A stretch of 40,814 bases of DNA from Candidatus Bipolaricaulota bacterium (GCA_030670905.1 DAOVAR010000003.1:1-40814), one strand, 5' to 3'; positions 9,024 to 19,463 are shown, counted from the first letter of the stretch. Program-made: numbers and translations. Notes: generated by a model from the letters alone, not told the origin.

Positions 9024-10087
9024 TGAGTAGAACAGAGAAGAACTTTCAGCGACAGCTCTCGTGGAATGCACAAAAGACGCATTCCGTACGCTGGATCTTC
9101 ATGCCGTTGATGATCTTGCTTGCGGCCACGCTTGTGATCGGAGTAGTTGTTGGCCCCGTATCAATTCCTATCAGAGAGGTTTTTTCCTACCTGCTGGGGC
9201 ACAAAGCCGCCATTGGAGAGTCCGGGTACATTCAGCATCTGATTATCTCCCAAATCAGGCTCCCACGGGTGTTATTGGGACTATTGGTCGGCTGCGCGCT
9301 TGGCATTTCAGGTGGAACGATGCAGGGGGTGTTTCGCAATCCGCTGGCCAGCCCGTACGTCGTCGGGATCGCCAGTGGCGCGTCTACCGGCGCGGCCTTG
9401 GTCATCCTCCTGAATTTGAATGGAGTAGCCTTTCTTCCCCTGGGAGCCTTCATCGGCGGTTCCCTTGCGGTGGGAATTGTCTACCAATTGGCGCGGCAAC
9501 GAGATAGAAGAACTTCCGTCTACACACTGATCCTCGCCGGAGTGGCCGTGGGGGCGCTCTTCTCAGCCATAACAAGTTTTCTCATCTTCTTGAGTGCTGG
9601 CACCGACCGAATGACGGATGTGATCTTCTGGACCATGGGCGGACTAGGCCGCGCCAACTGGACATATCTTTGTGTGCTTGCGCCGATCGTCGCGGTTGGC
9701 AGCCTGCTCCTTATAGCTTTCTCGCGGGACTTAAATGCCCTTGCCATGGGAGAAGAAGGAGCATTCCATCTGGGTATCAATCCGGAGAAAAGCAAGCGTC
9801 TCATGCTGGGTGTAGCAACCCTTGTTACTTCATCTGCTGTCGGTTTCACCGGCACTATCGGTTTTGTTGGCCTGATCATCCCGCATATCATGCGCCTGAT
9901 TATGGGTCCCGATCACCGGTTCCTCTTGCCAGCAACAGCCATTGCGGGAGCGATCTTTCTTGTGTGGGCTGACATGGTGGCTCGAACTGTAGTTCGGCCA
10001 GCTGAACTCCCGGTGGGGATCATCACAGCCTTTCTTGGAGCCCCTTTCTTTCTCTACTTGCTAAAGACGAGAAAGGTGAGAATGTAA
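9023..10087 (+). CDS. FecCD-family ABC transporter permease
   Basis: 354 aa; 'QIRLPRVLLGLLVGCALGISGGTMQGVFRNPLASPYVVGIASGASTGAAL', 'GTIGFVGLIIPHIMRLIMGPDHRFLLPATAIAGA'. Start overlaps preceding stop. Confidence 0.95.
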   Translation: MSRTEKNFQRQLSWNAQKTHSVRWIFMPLMILLAATLVIGVVVGPVSIPIREVFSYLLGHKAAIGESGYIQHLIISQIRLPRVLLGLLVGCALGISGGTMQGVFRNPLASPYVVGIASGASTGAALVILLNLNGVAFLPLGAFIGGSLAVGIVYQLARQRDRRTSVYTLILAGVAVGALFSAITSFLIFLSAGTDRMTDVIFWTMGGLGRANWTYLCVLAPIVAVGSLLLIAFSRDLNALAMGEEGAFHLGINPEKSKRLMLGVATLVTSSAVGFTGTIGFVGLIIPHIMRLIMGPDHRFLLPATAIAGAIFLVWADMVARTVVRPAELPVGIITAFLGAPFFLYLLKTRKVRM

Positions 10088-10881
10088 TGAATATCACAAT
10101 AGAAGGACTGCACTTTTCTTATGGCCAGATCCCAGTTTTAGAAGAGATCGACCTGAGTATTCAGAAAGGAGAAATCTTCGCAATTGTGGGCCCTAACGGA
10201 TCAGGGAAGACCACTCTCCTTAAAAACATCTCAGGAGTCCTCACTCCCGACAAAGGTGCGCTCTACTTGAACATGAGACAGATAGCTGACCTGTCAACTT
10301 GGGAGATCGCGCGCCAACTGGCAATGGTAGAGCAGGATCGAGAAGTCGGTTTCGATTTTACCGTCCGCGAAGTGATAGCTATCGGCCGAATCCCTCATCA
10401 ATCTCGCTTTGCCAGAGAGAACAAAGTAGACAGGGAACGAATTGAAGAGGCTATGAGGGTTTGTAGTGTGGACTCACTGGCCAATCGTCTCATACCAGAG
10501 ATATCAGGAGGAGAGCGCCAACGCGTCTTCCTAGCAATGGCTCTAGCCCAGGAACCTAAGGTACTTCTGTTAGATGAACCGACAACCCACCTTGACATCA
10601 ACTACCAAGCCCAGATTATGGAAATTATTCGCGCACAAGCTATAGATGGTTTGACGGTAGTAATGGCCCTTCACGATCTTAACCTTGTAGCACAGTATGC
10701 GGATCGAGCGGCCATGCTAGACAAGGGACAAATATTGGAAATCGGCAAGCCGGATGAAGTACTCACTGAAGCGAATATCAAGAGAGTCTTTCATACGGAC
10801 GTAATCGTGACGAAGCACCCCCTGATCAACTCCTTTTACGTCATGCCGCTTACCCACAAATTTTGTGGGGGGCAAGAGTAG
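10087..10881 (+). CDS. ABC transporter ATP-binding protein (FecE/BtuD type)
   Basis: 264 aa; Walker A 'GPNGSGKTT', signature 'SGGERQRVFLAMALAQ', Walker B 'VLLLDEPTTHLD'. Confidence 0.95.
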   Translation: MNITIEGLHFSYGQIPVLEEIDLSIQKGEIFAIVGPNGSGKTTLLKNISGVLTPDKGALYLNMRQIADLSTWEIARQLAMVEQDREVGFDFTVREVIAIGRIPHQSRFARENKVDRERIEEAMRVCSVDSLANRLIPEISGGERQRVFLAMALAQEPKVLLLDEPTTHLDINYQAQIMEIIRAQAIDGLTVVMALHDLNLVAQYADRAAMLDKGQILEIGKPDEVLTEANIKRVFHTDVIVTKHPLINSFYVMPLTHKFCGGQE

Positions 10882-10974
10882 CTCATCAGAACGCGAATTG
10901 CTCTAGATCAAAGGCATTCAAGCAGTACCTCACGACAACTCACCCACATGAATAGCTAATCGTGCTGTTGTCTG

Positions 10975-12540
10975 TTGTCGCGAAAAATAGTACTGTTTCG
11001 GGTAATGATAACTAGGATCTTACGAACAGCAGCGTTAGTGATAGTGGCTACTGCCCTGGCCGTAGCAATTGTGGTCGACGCTAACCGCATTGGTTGGGAA
11101 CGTGAAAACACAGGGTTCATTGTTATTGTCAGGGCTCAAGATGTAACCAACTTCTCCCTTGACGAGCTTGCCAATATTGGGATAACAGGAGTTGCTGTGT
11201 ACTCATCAAGCCTGACGGATGGAGGATCTCCGCTTGTCGAGAAGATACTAGGACACAATCTTGAGGTGGGGCTAATTCTCGATAAGCCTATTGCCAAGCT
11301 TGCTCACAACTTCTCTTTCTTGTTGATAGAAGGTCCAATCGACGAACAATCGTTTCATAAGCTCTTTCCGGACGAGACTACCATCATTTTGCGAGAGTTC
11401 ACGGATGTGTCACAGGAACGTGAATTGTGGAGAAACGGACACGACCACCTAGTGCGAGCTCATGAGGTGCCAACAGGAGATATGGCTCGATCGTCAATCG
11501 ATACCCTTGTCGCACGGTTCGGAAGAGCTGTACAAGAGCGCGGAATTCGCTGTCTCATGCTTTCTCCAGTTCCTGGGCTTTCGGTATATGAGAACCTAAA
11601 TTACTTCCAAGCCGTTATTAAGCAAATTGAGAAGGACGGGTACACTCTGGGCAGTTTTTCTCTTCCATTTTCCAAGACCCCTTGGTACGCGGAGATCGTA
11701 TTTCATTTAGGAGTTAGTGCTCTCTTATTGCTTGTCACCCTTCAAGTCTTCAAACACCTTCCCTTTGCGTGCTTTGTTTTCTGCGGTGCTGTTGCTGCTA
11801 TTGCCGCCAGTATGCCGGAGATCCTCCTTCGTCAGACAGATGCCTTTCTAATCGCAATACTTGTTCCAGCATACATGTCTTTGTTGCTTGTCCCCTGCCT
11901 TAAATCAGGCTGGCGCGCAGGAGCAGTTGTGTGCCTGTTGTTCTCTGCTGGTTCAGTTTGTGGGGGTCTCCTGCTTGCTGCGGTTCTTTCTCATCCTGTT
12001 TTTCTGCTCAAGCTCGCCGAGTTTCGCGGAGTAAAGGTCGCGCTTTTGTTTCCTTCTCTTTTTGGAGTGTTTGTCTACTATCGTCAAGTCGGCTGGGCAA
12101 AACTTCGAAACCTTTTCTACTCGCCTATCCGCTTAGTCAGCTTGACACTTGCCAGTTTCAGTCTTGCAGTACTCGCCTTTACTATTCTCCGGAGTGGAAA
12201 CACAGGCGGAGGCTCACTTGGGCTAGAAGGACAAGTGCGGGGGATTCTGGAGAAACTCCTCATAGCAAGACCTCGCTTCAAGGAGTTCCTGATTGGCCAT
12301 CCTTTCCTAATCCTGTTTGGAGCGGATGGCAAGCTCAATGACTGGAGAATATTCCCTCTCTTTATTGGCTTGATTGGACAGGCCTCCATCCTGAATACCT
12401 TTGCTCATGCGCACACTCCCCTCCTTGTATCGCTCTTCCGAGTGGCTAATGGGCTCGTTTTGGGAGTCCTGGTCGGAGGAGCTTTGTTGGCGGTTATTAG
12501 TTTGGGGCGGTTCCTGTGGCAAAGAGTATCACAGTCGTAA
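10975..12540 (+). CDS. DUF5693 family membrane protein
   Basis: 521 aa from a TTG start; multi-TM; 'GITGVAVYSSSLTDGG...' and synteny with csaB match DUF5693 proteins. Confidence 0.7.
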   Translation: MSRKIVLFRVMITRILRTAALVIVATALAVAIVVDANRIGWERENTGFIVIVRAQDVTNFSLDELANIGITGVAVYSSSLTDGGSPLVEKILGHNLEVGLILDKPIAKLAHNFSFLLIEGPIDEQSFHKLFPDETTIILREFTDVSQERELWRNGHDHLVRAHEVPTGDMARSSIDTLVARFGRAVQERGIRCLMLSPVPGLSVYENLNYFQAVIKQIEKDGYTLGSFSLPFSKTPWYAEIVFHLGVSALLLLVTLQVFKHLPFACFVFCGAVAAIAASMPEILLRQTDAFLIAILVPAYMSLLLVPCLKSGWRAGAVVCLLFSAGSVCGGLLLAAVLSHPVFLLKLAEFRGVKVALLFPSLFGVFVYYRQVGWAKLRNLFYSPIRLVSLTLASFSLAVLAFTILRSGNTGGGSLGLEGQVRGILEKLLIARPRFKEFLIGHPFLILFGADGKLNDWRIFPLFIGLIGQASILNTFAHAHTPLLVSLFRVANGLVLGVLVGGALLAVISLGRFLWQRVSQS

Positions 12541-13580
12541 TTACTGGCTACTATGGATTTGGAAACCTTGGCGACGAAGCGATTCGCTTGGCGCTACTAC
12601 GATCACTCAACCAGTACAACAGGGCTGAATCGATCGTTCTTACAGCAAATCCACAGACTAGAAATGAAATCAGTCGCAACAATCCCATTCGCATTCTTGG
12701 GGCAATTCGACGTTCATCGATCCTGTTGTTTGGCGGGGGAGGATTATTGCAGAATCGCACCAGCAACCGTTCTTTGTTCTATTATCTCTCTCTCATTCTT
12801 GTCGCCCGTATTGTGCGTCGGCCAGTTTACCTTGTTGGGCAGGGGATTGGGCCAATTTTTGGCAAATTAGCCCAACTGATTACTCGCTTAGCCCTTAAGC
12901 AAGTTCACCACATAGACTGTCGTGACCAAAAAAGCTTAAGTTATGTTAATTCGCTAGGTCTTAACGGAATACAAGGCAGCGACCTTTTTTTCCTTCTCCC
13001 CCCAAGCCCCCACCATTCCCGGCTGACGCAGAGCCCGCCACGGATTGTTCTCTCCCTTAAAGGACTGCCGAGAAAGCAACAAGCAGGTTTCATTGAGCAG
13101 GCAATACGCTTACTGAAAGAGCTACACTCGCAGCGAGGTGTGTCCTGTATTTTTCTTCCGTTCTTTCCCAAACAGGACCTGGCCCTTGCGAGAGCGATCT
13201 CAAGCGAATGCGGCTTTTCATGTCAGATTCTCCCGGCAGCAGGAGTAGACCAAGCAGAAAGGGTCATTTCATCTGCCAGCGTTCTCGTGTCATCACGTCT
13301 GCATCCACTAGAGTTTGCGCTCAGGATGGGAACGCCGATGTTCGCTATCTCTGAAGATCCCAAGATTGAGCACTTTGTTCATGAGGTTCATTCGCGTGAT
13401 GGCCCTTGCATTCCTTGTGGATCTTTTCCCTCCGTGGAAGAAACTTCTCTTCTCCTTGACCATCCACCAGCGCCAGATAGCTTGCGAGAGACCTACCGAC
13501 AGTTACATGAAACCAGGAAGCAGACATTCAAGCTGTTGCTTGATGGACTATACTATGATCTGGAAGGAAAAGATGTCTGA
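12516..13580 (+). CDS. csaB: Polysaccharide pyruvyl transferase CsaB
   Basis: 354 aa; 'VVITGYYGFGNLGDEAIRLALLRSL', 'LLFGGGGLLQNRTSNRSLFYYLSL', 'VSSRLHPLEFALRMGTPMFAISEDPKIEHF'. Confidence 0.88.
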   Translation: MAKSITVVITGYYGFGNLGDEAIRLALLRSLNQYNRAESIVLTANPQTRNEISRNNPIRILGAIRRSSILLFGGGGLLQNRTSNRSLFYYLSLILVARIVRRPVYLVGQGIGPIFGKLAQLITRLALKQVHHIDCRDQKSLSYVNSLGLNGIQGSDLFFLLPPSPHHSRLTQSPPRIVLSLKGLPRKQQAGFIEQAIRLLKELHSQRGVSCIFLPFFPKQDLALARAISSECGFSCQILPAAGVDQAERVISSASVLVSSRLHPLEFALRMGTPMFAISEDPKIEHFVHEVHSRDGPCIPCGSFPSVEETSLLLDHPPAPDSLRETYRQLHETRKQTFKLLLDGLYYDLEGKDV

Positions 13581-14520
13581 GCCACGTCATGTACCTGCTT
13601 TAGCCGGTGAGGTTGTTCACTTAGTTGATCCAAAGGCAGGGGGAATATACGTGGATGGGACAATTGGCTTGGGCGGTCACACTCAAGCGCTGTTCGCGCT
13701 AGAGCCCAACATTACTGTTGTTGGGATTGACCTTGATAGAGAGGCGCTCAGCTACGCAGAGAAACGTTTAGCCAGTCTTGCCGGTCGGCTTCATCTTGTT
13801 CACGCAAACTACACCGACCTTCACAAGCACCTGCGGATACTTGGCATTGAGAAGGTTGATGGTCTTCTCCTTGATCTTGGTGTATCGTCACTTCAGCTCG
13901 ATAATCCCAAGCGTGGGTTCAGCTTTCGCGCTAACGGTCCTCTCGATATGAGAATGGATACTTCGCAACCTCTAACAGCCTTTGATATTGTGAACAACCT
14001 TACAGAGAAGGAACTTGTTGACATCCTTTTTCGCTATGGAGAAGAGAATTTTGCCCGAGAAATCGTGCATGCCATTATCGCTACCCGCAAGTCGGGAGCG
14101 ATTGAGACAACTACTCAACTCGCGGAACTCGTGTGCCAAACGATCCCCAAGCGATTCCACCTCAGGCACAGACACCCCGCGACACGTACCTTTCAAGCGC
14201 TACGAATCGCAGTGAATGATGAGCTTCGAAATCTGCGAAATGGACTACAAACTGCATTCCAATGCCTTACGCCTGATGGCGTCATTGCGGTGATAAGTTT
14301 TCATTCGTTGGAAGATCGAATTGTGAAACGGTTCTTTCGCTACAAAGCGCTTGATTGTATCTGCCCCCCCACCCTTCCGGAATGTATTTGTGACAAACAA
14401 GTGGAAGGAAGGATTCTCACACGGAAGCCAATTCTACCGACAAAAGAGGAGACGGAAAAAAATCCGCGCGCACGAGCTGCGAAACTGCGTGCTATGCGGA
14501 AAAGCAGGGTATCTACTTGA
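13573..14520 (+). CDS. rsmH: 16S rRNA (cytosine(1402)-N4)-methyltransferase RsmH
   Basis: In-frame ATG at 13573 (track ORF starts upstream at 13315). MSEPRHVPALAGEVVHLVDPKAGGIYVDGTIGLGGHTQALF..., 'DGLLLDLGVSSLQLDNPKRGFSFRANGPLDMRMD', 'VISFHSLEDRIVKRFFR'. Confidence 0.96.
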   Translation: MSEPRHVPALAGEVVHLVDPKAGGIYVDGTIGLGGHTQALFALEPNITVVGIDLDREALSYAEKRLASLAGRLHLVHANYTDLHKHLRILGIEKVDGLLLDLGVSSLQLDNPKRGFSFRANGPLDMRMDTSQPLTAFDIVNNLTEKELVDILFRYGEENFAREIVHAIIATRKSGAIETTTQLAELVCQTIPKRFHLRHRHPATRTFQALRIAVNDELRNLRNGLQTAFQCLTPDGVIAVISFHSLEDRIVKRFFRYKALDCICPPTLPECICDKQVEGRILTRKPILPTKEETEKNPRARAAKLRAMRKSRVST

Positions 14521-14642
14521 GCCATGATATTCGCTGTTCTTGACGAGCGTGTGATAAGCTGTAGCAAAGTCGTTGCGATTTCGCCATCTTGGCGGGTAAG
14601 CTGCGTAGGATGGGTAATCTACTTCGGTGTAGTAGTCGACAG

Positions 14643-15053
14643 ATGTCCGAACAAGATACCTCATGTTCCCTTAACTTATTAGCAGAGATGATGATGTATC
14701 CAAGAATCAAGAGATTGAGCTACCTATCTGGGAAGAGACATTCAGCTCCTCCAACACAACCGATGACTTGGCAAGGAGTGCTGGGGATTGGAATTCTCTT
14801 GGCAACAGTCATTGCTGGGCTCTGTCTTGTTTACCTGTGGCAAGAAGCGACCATTCGTGACTTGACCGCGCAACGGGAGTACACACAGAACAGACTCATA
14901 GCTGCCCATGATGTCAACCGTTGGCTCGAGTTTGAAGTAGGGAAGGCCTTCCGTTTAGAGCGTGTTGCTTCACTCGCCCGCAGCGAACTCGGGATGATTG
15001 AGCCAGTTATTATCCACTATGTCTATATTGATAAGTCCGCCCCAGAGAACTAA
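14643..15053 (+). CDS. FtsL/DivIC-like small bitopic cell-division protein
   Basis: Single TM segment followed by polar/coiled region and 'ASLARSELGMIEP'; located between rsmH and ftsI as in the dcw cluster. Start chosen at the internal ATG 14643. Confidence 0.7.
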   Translation: MSEQDTSCSLNLLAEMMMYPRIKRLSYLSGKRHSAPPTQPMTWQGVLGIGILLATVIAGLCLVYLWQEATIRDLTAQREYTQNRLIAAHDVNRWLEFEVGKAFRLERVASLARSELGMIEPVIIHYVYIDKSAPEN

Positions 15054-16734
15054 GACGCCCTTCCACCAATGGCGAGCTCGCATCCTCGCGTTTTTGTTGA
15101 TTGCGTTTGCGTTACTCATTGTTGGTCGGCTCGTCCAGCTTCAAGTGGTTGAGCATGATCGCTTTCTTAAATCCGCGCGGGTAATGCAGGAACAAATGAT
15201 TGAGCTTATGCCACAGCGAGGAGCGATCTATGACAGAAGCGGAATGTTGCTTGCTTTTGATGTAAGAGCTGTATCCATCGCCGTAGATAGTTTCAACATG
15301 ACCAAACCCGAGACGATTATCGCCATCCTCGCGAGCGAGCTTGGTCTTGCTGGTGAGGTGTTGAGAGATCTGATCTACCGGCCTAGTTACTTCACTTGGG
15401 TCAAACGTCAAATCGATCCAAGTACGGCAGAAGCCATACGGCAGCAAGCAGAGAAAGAACAGGCATACGGGCTGATTTTCCTCGATACCTGGAAGCGGTG
15501 CTATCCACAGGAATCACTTGCCTCAAACATCATCGGTTTTGTGGGTACGGATGGGCACGGATTGGAGGGTGTGGAGCTTGCGTTTGACAAAGTCCTTACT
15601 GGAACCCCAACGTATGTGTATGTGGTAGAGGGAGCCGACAACCGCACTTATCATACTGCGGTTGTCGAACAGGGATCCCCGGGACAAGATCTACATTTGA
15701 CAATTGATGGCCGCCTACAATTCATCTGTGAAGAAGAGATCAAATACGGAGTCGAAAAGTTCAGGGCGAATGATGGTTTTGTCGTTCTGCTCGATCCACA
15801 AACTTGTACCATACTAGCAATGGCCCAGCTGCAGCGTTACAACCTTAATTCCTTTGCTGAATCAACTCCATACCAGCGAAAGAACCTGGCAGTCAATTTC
15901 CTGTTCGAACCTGGCTCAGTGTTTAAGGCATTCACTGGACTTGCAGCGATCGATTACGGCGCGGTGAGCCCAGGAGACAGTTTCAACGGAAATGATGGGA
16001 TCAGAGTTTCCAATCACATCATGCACAACTCAGGAAACGAGTCCTTTGGAACAGTCACCTTTGCCGAGATTATTGAGCAGTCGATCAACACAGGAATGAT
16101 TAGAGTTGCGCAGCGCTTGGGCGAAGAGCGACTGTATCACTCGCTAATCAGCTTTGGTTTTGGACAACAGACTGGAATTGCTCTTCCCGGAGAAGAGGTT
16201 GGAATCCTACGAGATGTAGAAGAGTGGTCTAAGCTTGCCCTGGCTGCTACATCAATTGGGCAATCAGTGGCCGTGACCGGAATCCAGCTTGCCCGCGCGA
16301 CAGCAGCAATAGCAAATGGTGGACTGCTACTAGAACCACAAATCATCAAACAAATTGGTGAATCAGAAAAGGACGACTCAGTGCTTGTTCATCGAATTGG
16401 GGCCGCTGAAAGCTGCACAATAATGACAGGACTACTGCAACAGGCAGTAGAAAGTGGAACCGGAACCCCGGCAGCAGTCAGTGGATTTGCGGTAGCTGGG
16501 AAAACAGGGACTGCACAAAAGGCTACACCTGGGCAAGGCTATGCTGCTGGGAAATACACCTCTCTGTTCGTCGGCTATCTTCCTGCCCAGAAACCAAAGT
16601 ATCTCACTCTTGTCGTCCTGGATGAAGTAAAGACTTTGCCGGTATGGGGCGGATATACTGCTGGGCAGATATTTCATAACATAACTTCCCGTGTGGTAAA
16701 TGCTGAACACCTTTCCCCAGTAGCTGCGTATTGA
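15019..16734 (+). CDS. ftsI: Peptidoglycan transpeptidase / penicillin-binding protein (FtsI/PBP2 family)
   Basis: 'QRGAIYDRSGMLLAFD', 'EPGSVFKAFTGLAAIDYG', 'NSGNESFGTVTF', 'AGKTGTAQK'; start likely ATG 15019. Confidence 0.93.
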   Translation: MSILISPPQRTKTPFHQWRARILAFLLIAFALLIVGRLVQLQVVEHDRFLKSARVMQEQMIELMPQRGAIYDRSGMLLAFDVRAVSIAVDSFNMTKPETIIAILASELGLAGEVLRDLIYRPSYFTWVKRQIDPSTAEAIRQQAEKEQAYGLIFLDTWKRCYPQESLASNIIGFVGTDGHGLEGVELAFDKVLTGTPTYVYVVEGADNRTYHTAVVEQGSPGQDLHLTIDGRLQFICEEEIKYGVEKFRANDGFVVLLDPQTCTILAMAQLQRYNLNSFAESTPYQRKNLAVNFLFEPGSVFKAFTGLAAIDYGAVSPGDSFNGNDGIRVSNHIMHNSGNESFGTVTFAEIIEQSINTGMIRVAQRLGEERLYHSLISFGFGQQTGIALPGEEVGILRDVEEWSKLALAATSIGQSVAVTGIQLARATAAIANGGLLLEPQIIKQIGESEKDDSVLVHRIGAAESCTIMTGLLQQAVESGTGTPAAVSGFAVAGKTGTAQKATPGQGYAAGKYTSLFVGYLPAQKPKYLTLVVLDEVKTLPVWGGYTAGQIFHNITSRVVNAEHLSPVAAY

Positions 16735-18582
16735 TTATCGACGCAGATAGATGGCAAGCATCGATAGATCAGCCTGCGAAACACCCGGAATGCGCGCCGC
16801 CTGGCCAAAGGAATGAGGGCGCACGTGGCCCAGCAACTCTCTTCCTTCAATAGAAAGACTGGTAAGCTTAGCGTAATCAAGTCGAGAAGGGATTCCGACA
16901 TTCTCTAATCGACGCAGGTGCCCTATTTCTCGTTCCTGTTGAGCTAGATAGCCGGCATATTTGGCCTCAATCTCCACTTCGTATTTCAACTCATCCGCGA
17001 ATTCTTCTTCTGCTGGCAAGAGATCGTCCAGATGGATCTGCGAGCGCTTGAGAAGCTCATATAAGCTTGCCCCGTTGTTGGAAAGAGGGCTGCTTCCTTT
17101 CTCGGCAAGAATGCGGTTCAATGGGTGTTGTGGACCAATGCGTTGCTCTTTGAGCCTGGCCAGAATCTCCTTTTTTGCCTTCTCCTTCTTTAGCACTTTC
17201 TCGTAACGGTTTTCCGGCAGAAGCCCAATCGCACGACCGATCGCTGACAGGCGCAAATCGGCGTTTCCTTCGCGCAAGCTGATACGATATTCAGCACGAG
17301 ATGGAAGCATGCGATAGGGTTCCGTAATTCCTTTGGTAACAAGGTCATCGATCATTACTCCAATGAATGCTTGACCTCGCGACAGAATCAGTGGCTCTCT
17401 TCCACTCACGTAACAAGCGGCATTGATTCCGCCCAGGAGTCCCTGCGCGGCCGCTTCCTCATATCCCGTAGTCCCATTTAGCTGACCGGCAAGAAACAAA
17501 CCCGGAATACTGCTTACTTCAAGTGTAGGTCTAAGTTGCCCAGATCTTATGTAATCGTACTCAATATCATAGCCATAGCGTTCGATATGCGCCTGCTCAA
17601 GCCCAGCGATGCTGTGAACAATTTGCTGCTGAATTTGCGGCGGAAAAGCCGTATAGATTCCTTGTAGATATATCTCAGCGGTTTCCCTGCCTTCTGGTTC
17701 GAGAAATACCTTGTGGCGATCACGATCCGGGAAGTTGACGATCTTACTCTCCAGTGATGGACAGTGCCGCGGAGTCTTACCTGTAATCAGGCCATTGTAG
17801 TTTGGACTGAGGTGTAGGTTGTCCCGGATGATCTGGTGTGTTTGTTCATTGGTGTTGGTCAAGTAAACCGGATAATCGGACGTAAGGACAACCGGATCGT
17901 TCCAAAAAGAAAAAGCGAGTGGAAGTTCGCTTGTGTTTTGGCAATCAAGGCCAGAGAAATCGATAGTGTGACGATTAACCCGGGGGGTAGTTCCCGTGCT
18001 CAGACGATCCATCTTGAGACCTAGTTTTTCCAATGAGGTAGCAAGTCCAACAGATGGTGGTTCTCCACTTCGGCCGGCTGGATAGGAAAGCTCTCCCAAG
18101 ATAACTTGCCCATTTAGGAAGGTCCCAGTGGCGATCACAACAGCCTTGGCTTCAAGCTTAAGTCCCTCGCGTAGGCGAACTCCCGCGACCTTCCCTCCAG
18201 TTGTAATGATTTCTTCAGCCATTCCTTCGATAAGATCAAGGCCGCTTGTTTGCTCGAGAACCTGTTTCCAGAGGAGTTTATACTGTACTCGATCGGTTTG
18301 AGCGCGCCGAACCTGCATCGCTGCTCCCTTGCTCGTGTTGAGCAGTCGCACGTTGAGCATAGCCGCATCAGTTATGCGCGCCATCTCTCCACCCAGAGCA
18401 TCGATCTCACGAACAAGTTGTGATTTCCCCGGTCCACCAATTGCTGGATTGCACGGCATTTTTGCAATCTCACACAAATTGATTGTGACAAGTGCGGTCA
18501 CATGACCCAATCGAGCGGCGGCAAGCGCCGCTTCACACCCGGCATGTCCGCCACCGACCACTACAAGGTCATAGCTCCTCAT
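16735..18582 (-). CDS. mnmG: tRNA uridine-5-carboxymethylaminomethyl(34) synthesis enzyme MnmG (GidA)
   Basis: MRSYDLVVVGGGHAGCEAALAAARLGHVTALVT...; 'MPCNPAIGGPGKSQLVREIDALGGEM', 'GQLNGTTGYEEAAAQGLLGGINA'. Start set to ATG at 18582 rather than track start 18648. Confidence 0.97.
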   Translation of the reverse strand: MRSYDLVVVGGGHAGCEAALAAARLGHVTALVTINLCEIAKMPCNPAIGGPGKSQLVREIDALGGEMARITDAAMLNVRLLNTSKGAAMQVRRAQTDRVQYKLLWKQVLEQTSGLDLIEGMAEEIITTGGKVAGVRLREGLKLEAKAVVIATGTFLNGQVILGELSYPAGRSGEPPSVGLATSLEKLGLKMDRLSTGTTPRVNRHTIDFSGLDCQNTSELPLAFSFWNDPVVLTSDYPVYLTNTNEQTHQIIRDNLHLSPNYNGLITGKTPRHCPSLESKIVNFPDRDRHKVFLEPEGRETAEIYLQGIYTAFPPQIQQQIVHSIAGLEQAHIERYGYDIEYDYIRSGQLRPTLEVSSIPGLFLAGQLNGTTGYEEAAAQGLLGGINAACYVSGREPLILSRGQAFIGVMIDDLVTKGITEPYRMLPSRAEYRISLREGNADLRLSAIGRAIGLLPENRYEKVLKKEKAKKEILARLKEQRIGPQHPLNRILAEKGSSPLSNNGASLYELLKRSQIHLDDLLPAEEEFADELKYEVEIEAKYAGYLAQQEREIGHLRRLENVGIPSRLDYAKLTSLSIEGRELLGHVRPHSFGQAARIPGVSQADLSMLAIYLRR

Positions 18583-18586
18583 TAAT

Positions 18587-19339
18587 CTAGGTGTGATCCT
18601 CCTTGCTCTGGAAGAACTTAAAAAGATCAATCGGAACAGGGAAGACAATAGTTGAGGCGTTTTCTGCTGAAATATCGACCAAGCTCTGCAGGTAGCGAAG
18701 CTGTAGTGCGGCTGGGTTCTTGCTGATTATACCAGCCGCTTCAGAGAGTTTGGACGCCGCTTGTAGTTCACCTTGAGCGTTGATGATCTTGGCGCGGCGT
18801 TCACGCTCAGCTTCAGCCTGTCGGGCTATTGCTCGTTGCATGTCTCCTGGGATCTTCACATCTTTGATCTCTACCGATTTTACCTTAATCCCCCATGGAT
18901 CCGTTTGCTCGTCGATAATCTCCTGTAGTTGTAGGTTGATTCTTTCACGCTCCCCTAGAACATCATCAAGCTCTACTCCTCCGAGGATGCTGCGCAGCGT
19001 GGTCATAGCGATCTGTCTCGTCGCTTCTAGAAAGTCTTCGACTTCTACCACCGATGCACAGGGATCAACTACTCGGAAGAAGAGAACCGCGTTCACGCTT
19101 GTTGTCACGTTATCTTTGGTGATCACTTCCTGTGGGGGAACATCAAGTACTATTGTGCGTAGACTGATCTTCACCATCTTATCAATAACTGGGATAATGA
19201 AAAACAACCCGGGTCCTTTAGCCCCAACCAGACGTCCAAGGCGGAAGATAACTCCCCGCTCATACTCTCGCACAATCCGGATCGCATTGGACAAGAACAA
19301 TACGACTACTGCAACAATCGCTCCGATAGTGATTGCCAT
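18587..19339 (-). CDS. Slipin / SPFH (stomatin-prohibitin) family protein
   Basis: '[45 protein letters not shown]', '[26 protein letters not shown]', '[21 protein letters not shown]'. ATG 19339 is preceded by AGGAGGT. Confidence 0.95.
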   Translation of the reverse strand: MAITIGAIVAVVVLFLSNAIRIVREYERGVIFRLGRLVGAKGPGLFFIIPVIDKMVKISLRTIVLDVPPQEVITKDNVTTSVNAVLFFRVVDPCASVVEVEDFLEATRQIAMTTLRSILGGVELDDVLGERERINLQLQEIIDEQTDPWGIKVKSVEIKDVKIPGDMQRAIARQAEAERERRAKIINAQGELQAASKLSEAAGIISKNPAALQLRYLQSLVDISAENASTIVFPVPIDLFKFFQSKEDHT

Positions 19340-19463
19340 CTCATACCTCCTGTTTTTTCTCGTGATAGTTCCATCGATCATAGATTAGCGCTTCTAGAAA
19401 GTCAATTGTTTAACCGTGCTGACATAGGTGATATAATGCCTTAAGATCGGAGACAGATAAGAA

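Noticed and set aside
13315-13572. N-terminal extension of the rsmH ORF in the track
   Set aside because: Overlaps csaB out of frame; RsmH similarity begins at the ATG at 13573.
18780-19388. 202-aa plus-strand ORF opposite the slipin gene
   Set aside because: Low-complexity Ser/Thr-rich antisense translation of a clear SPFH gene.
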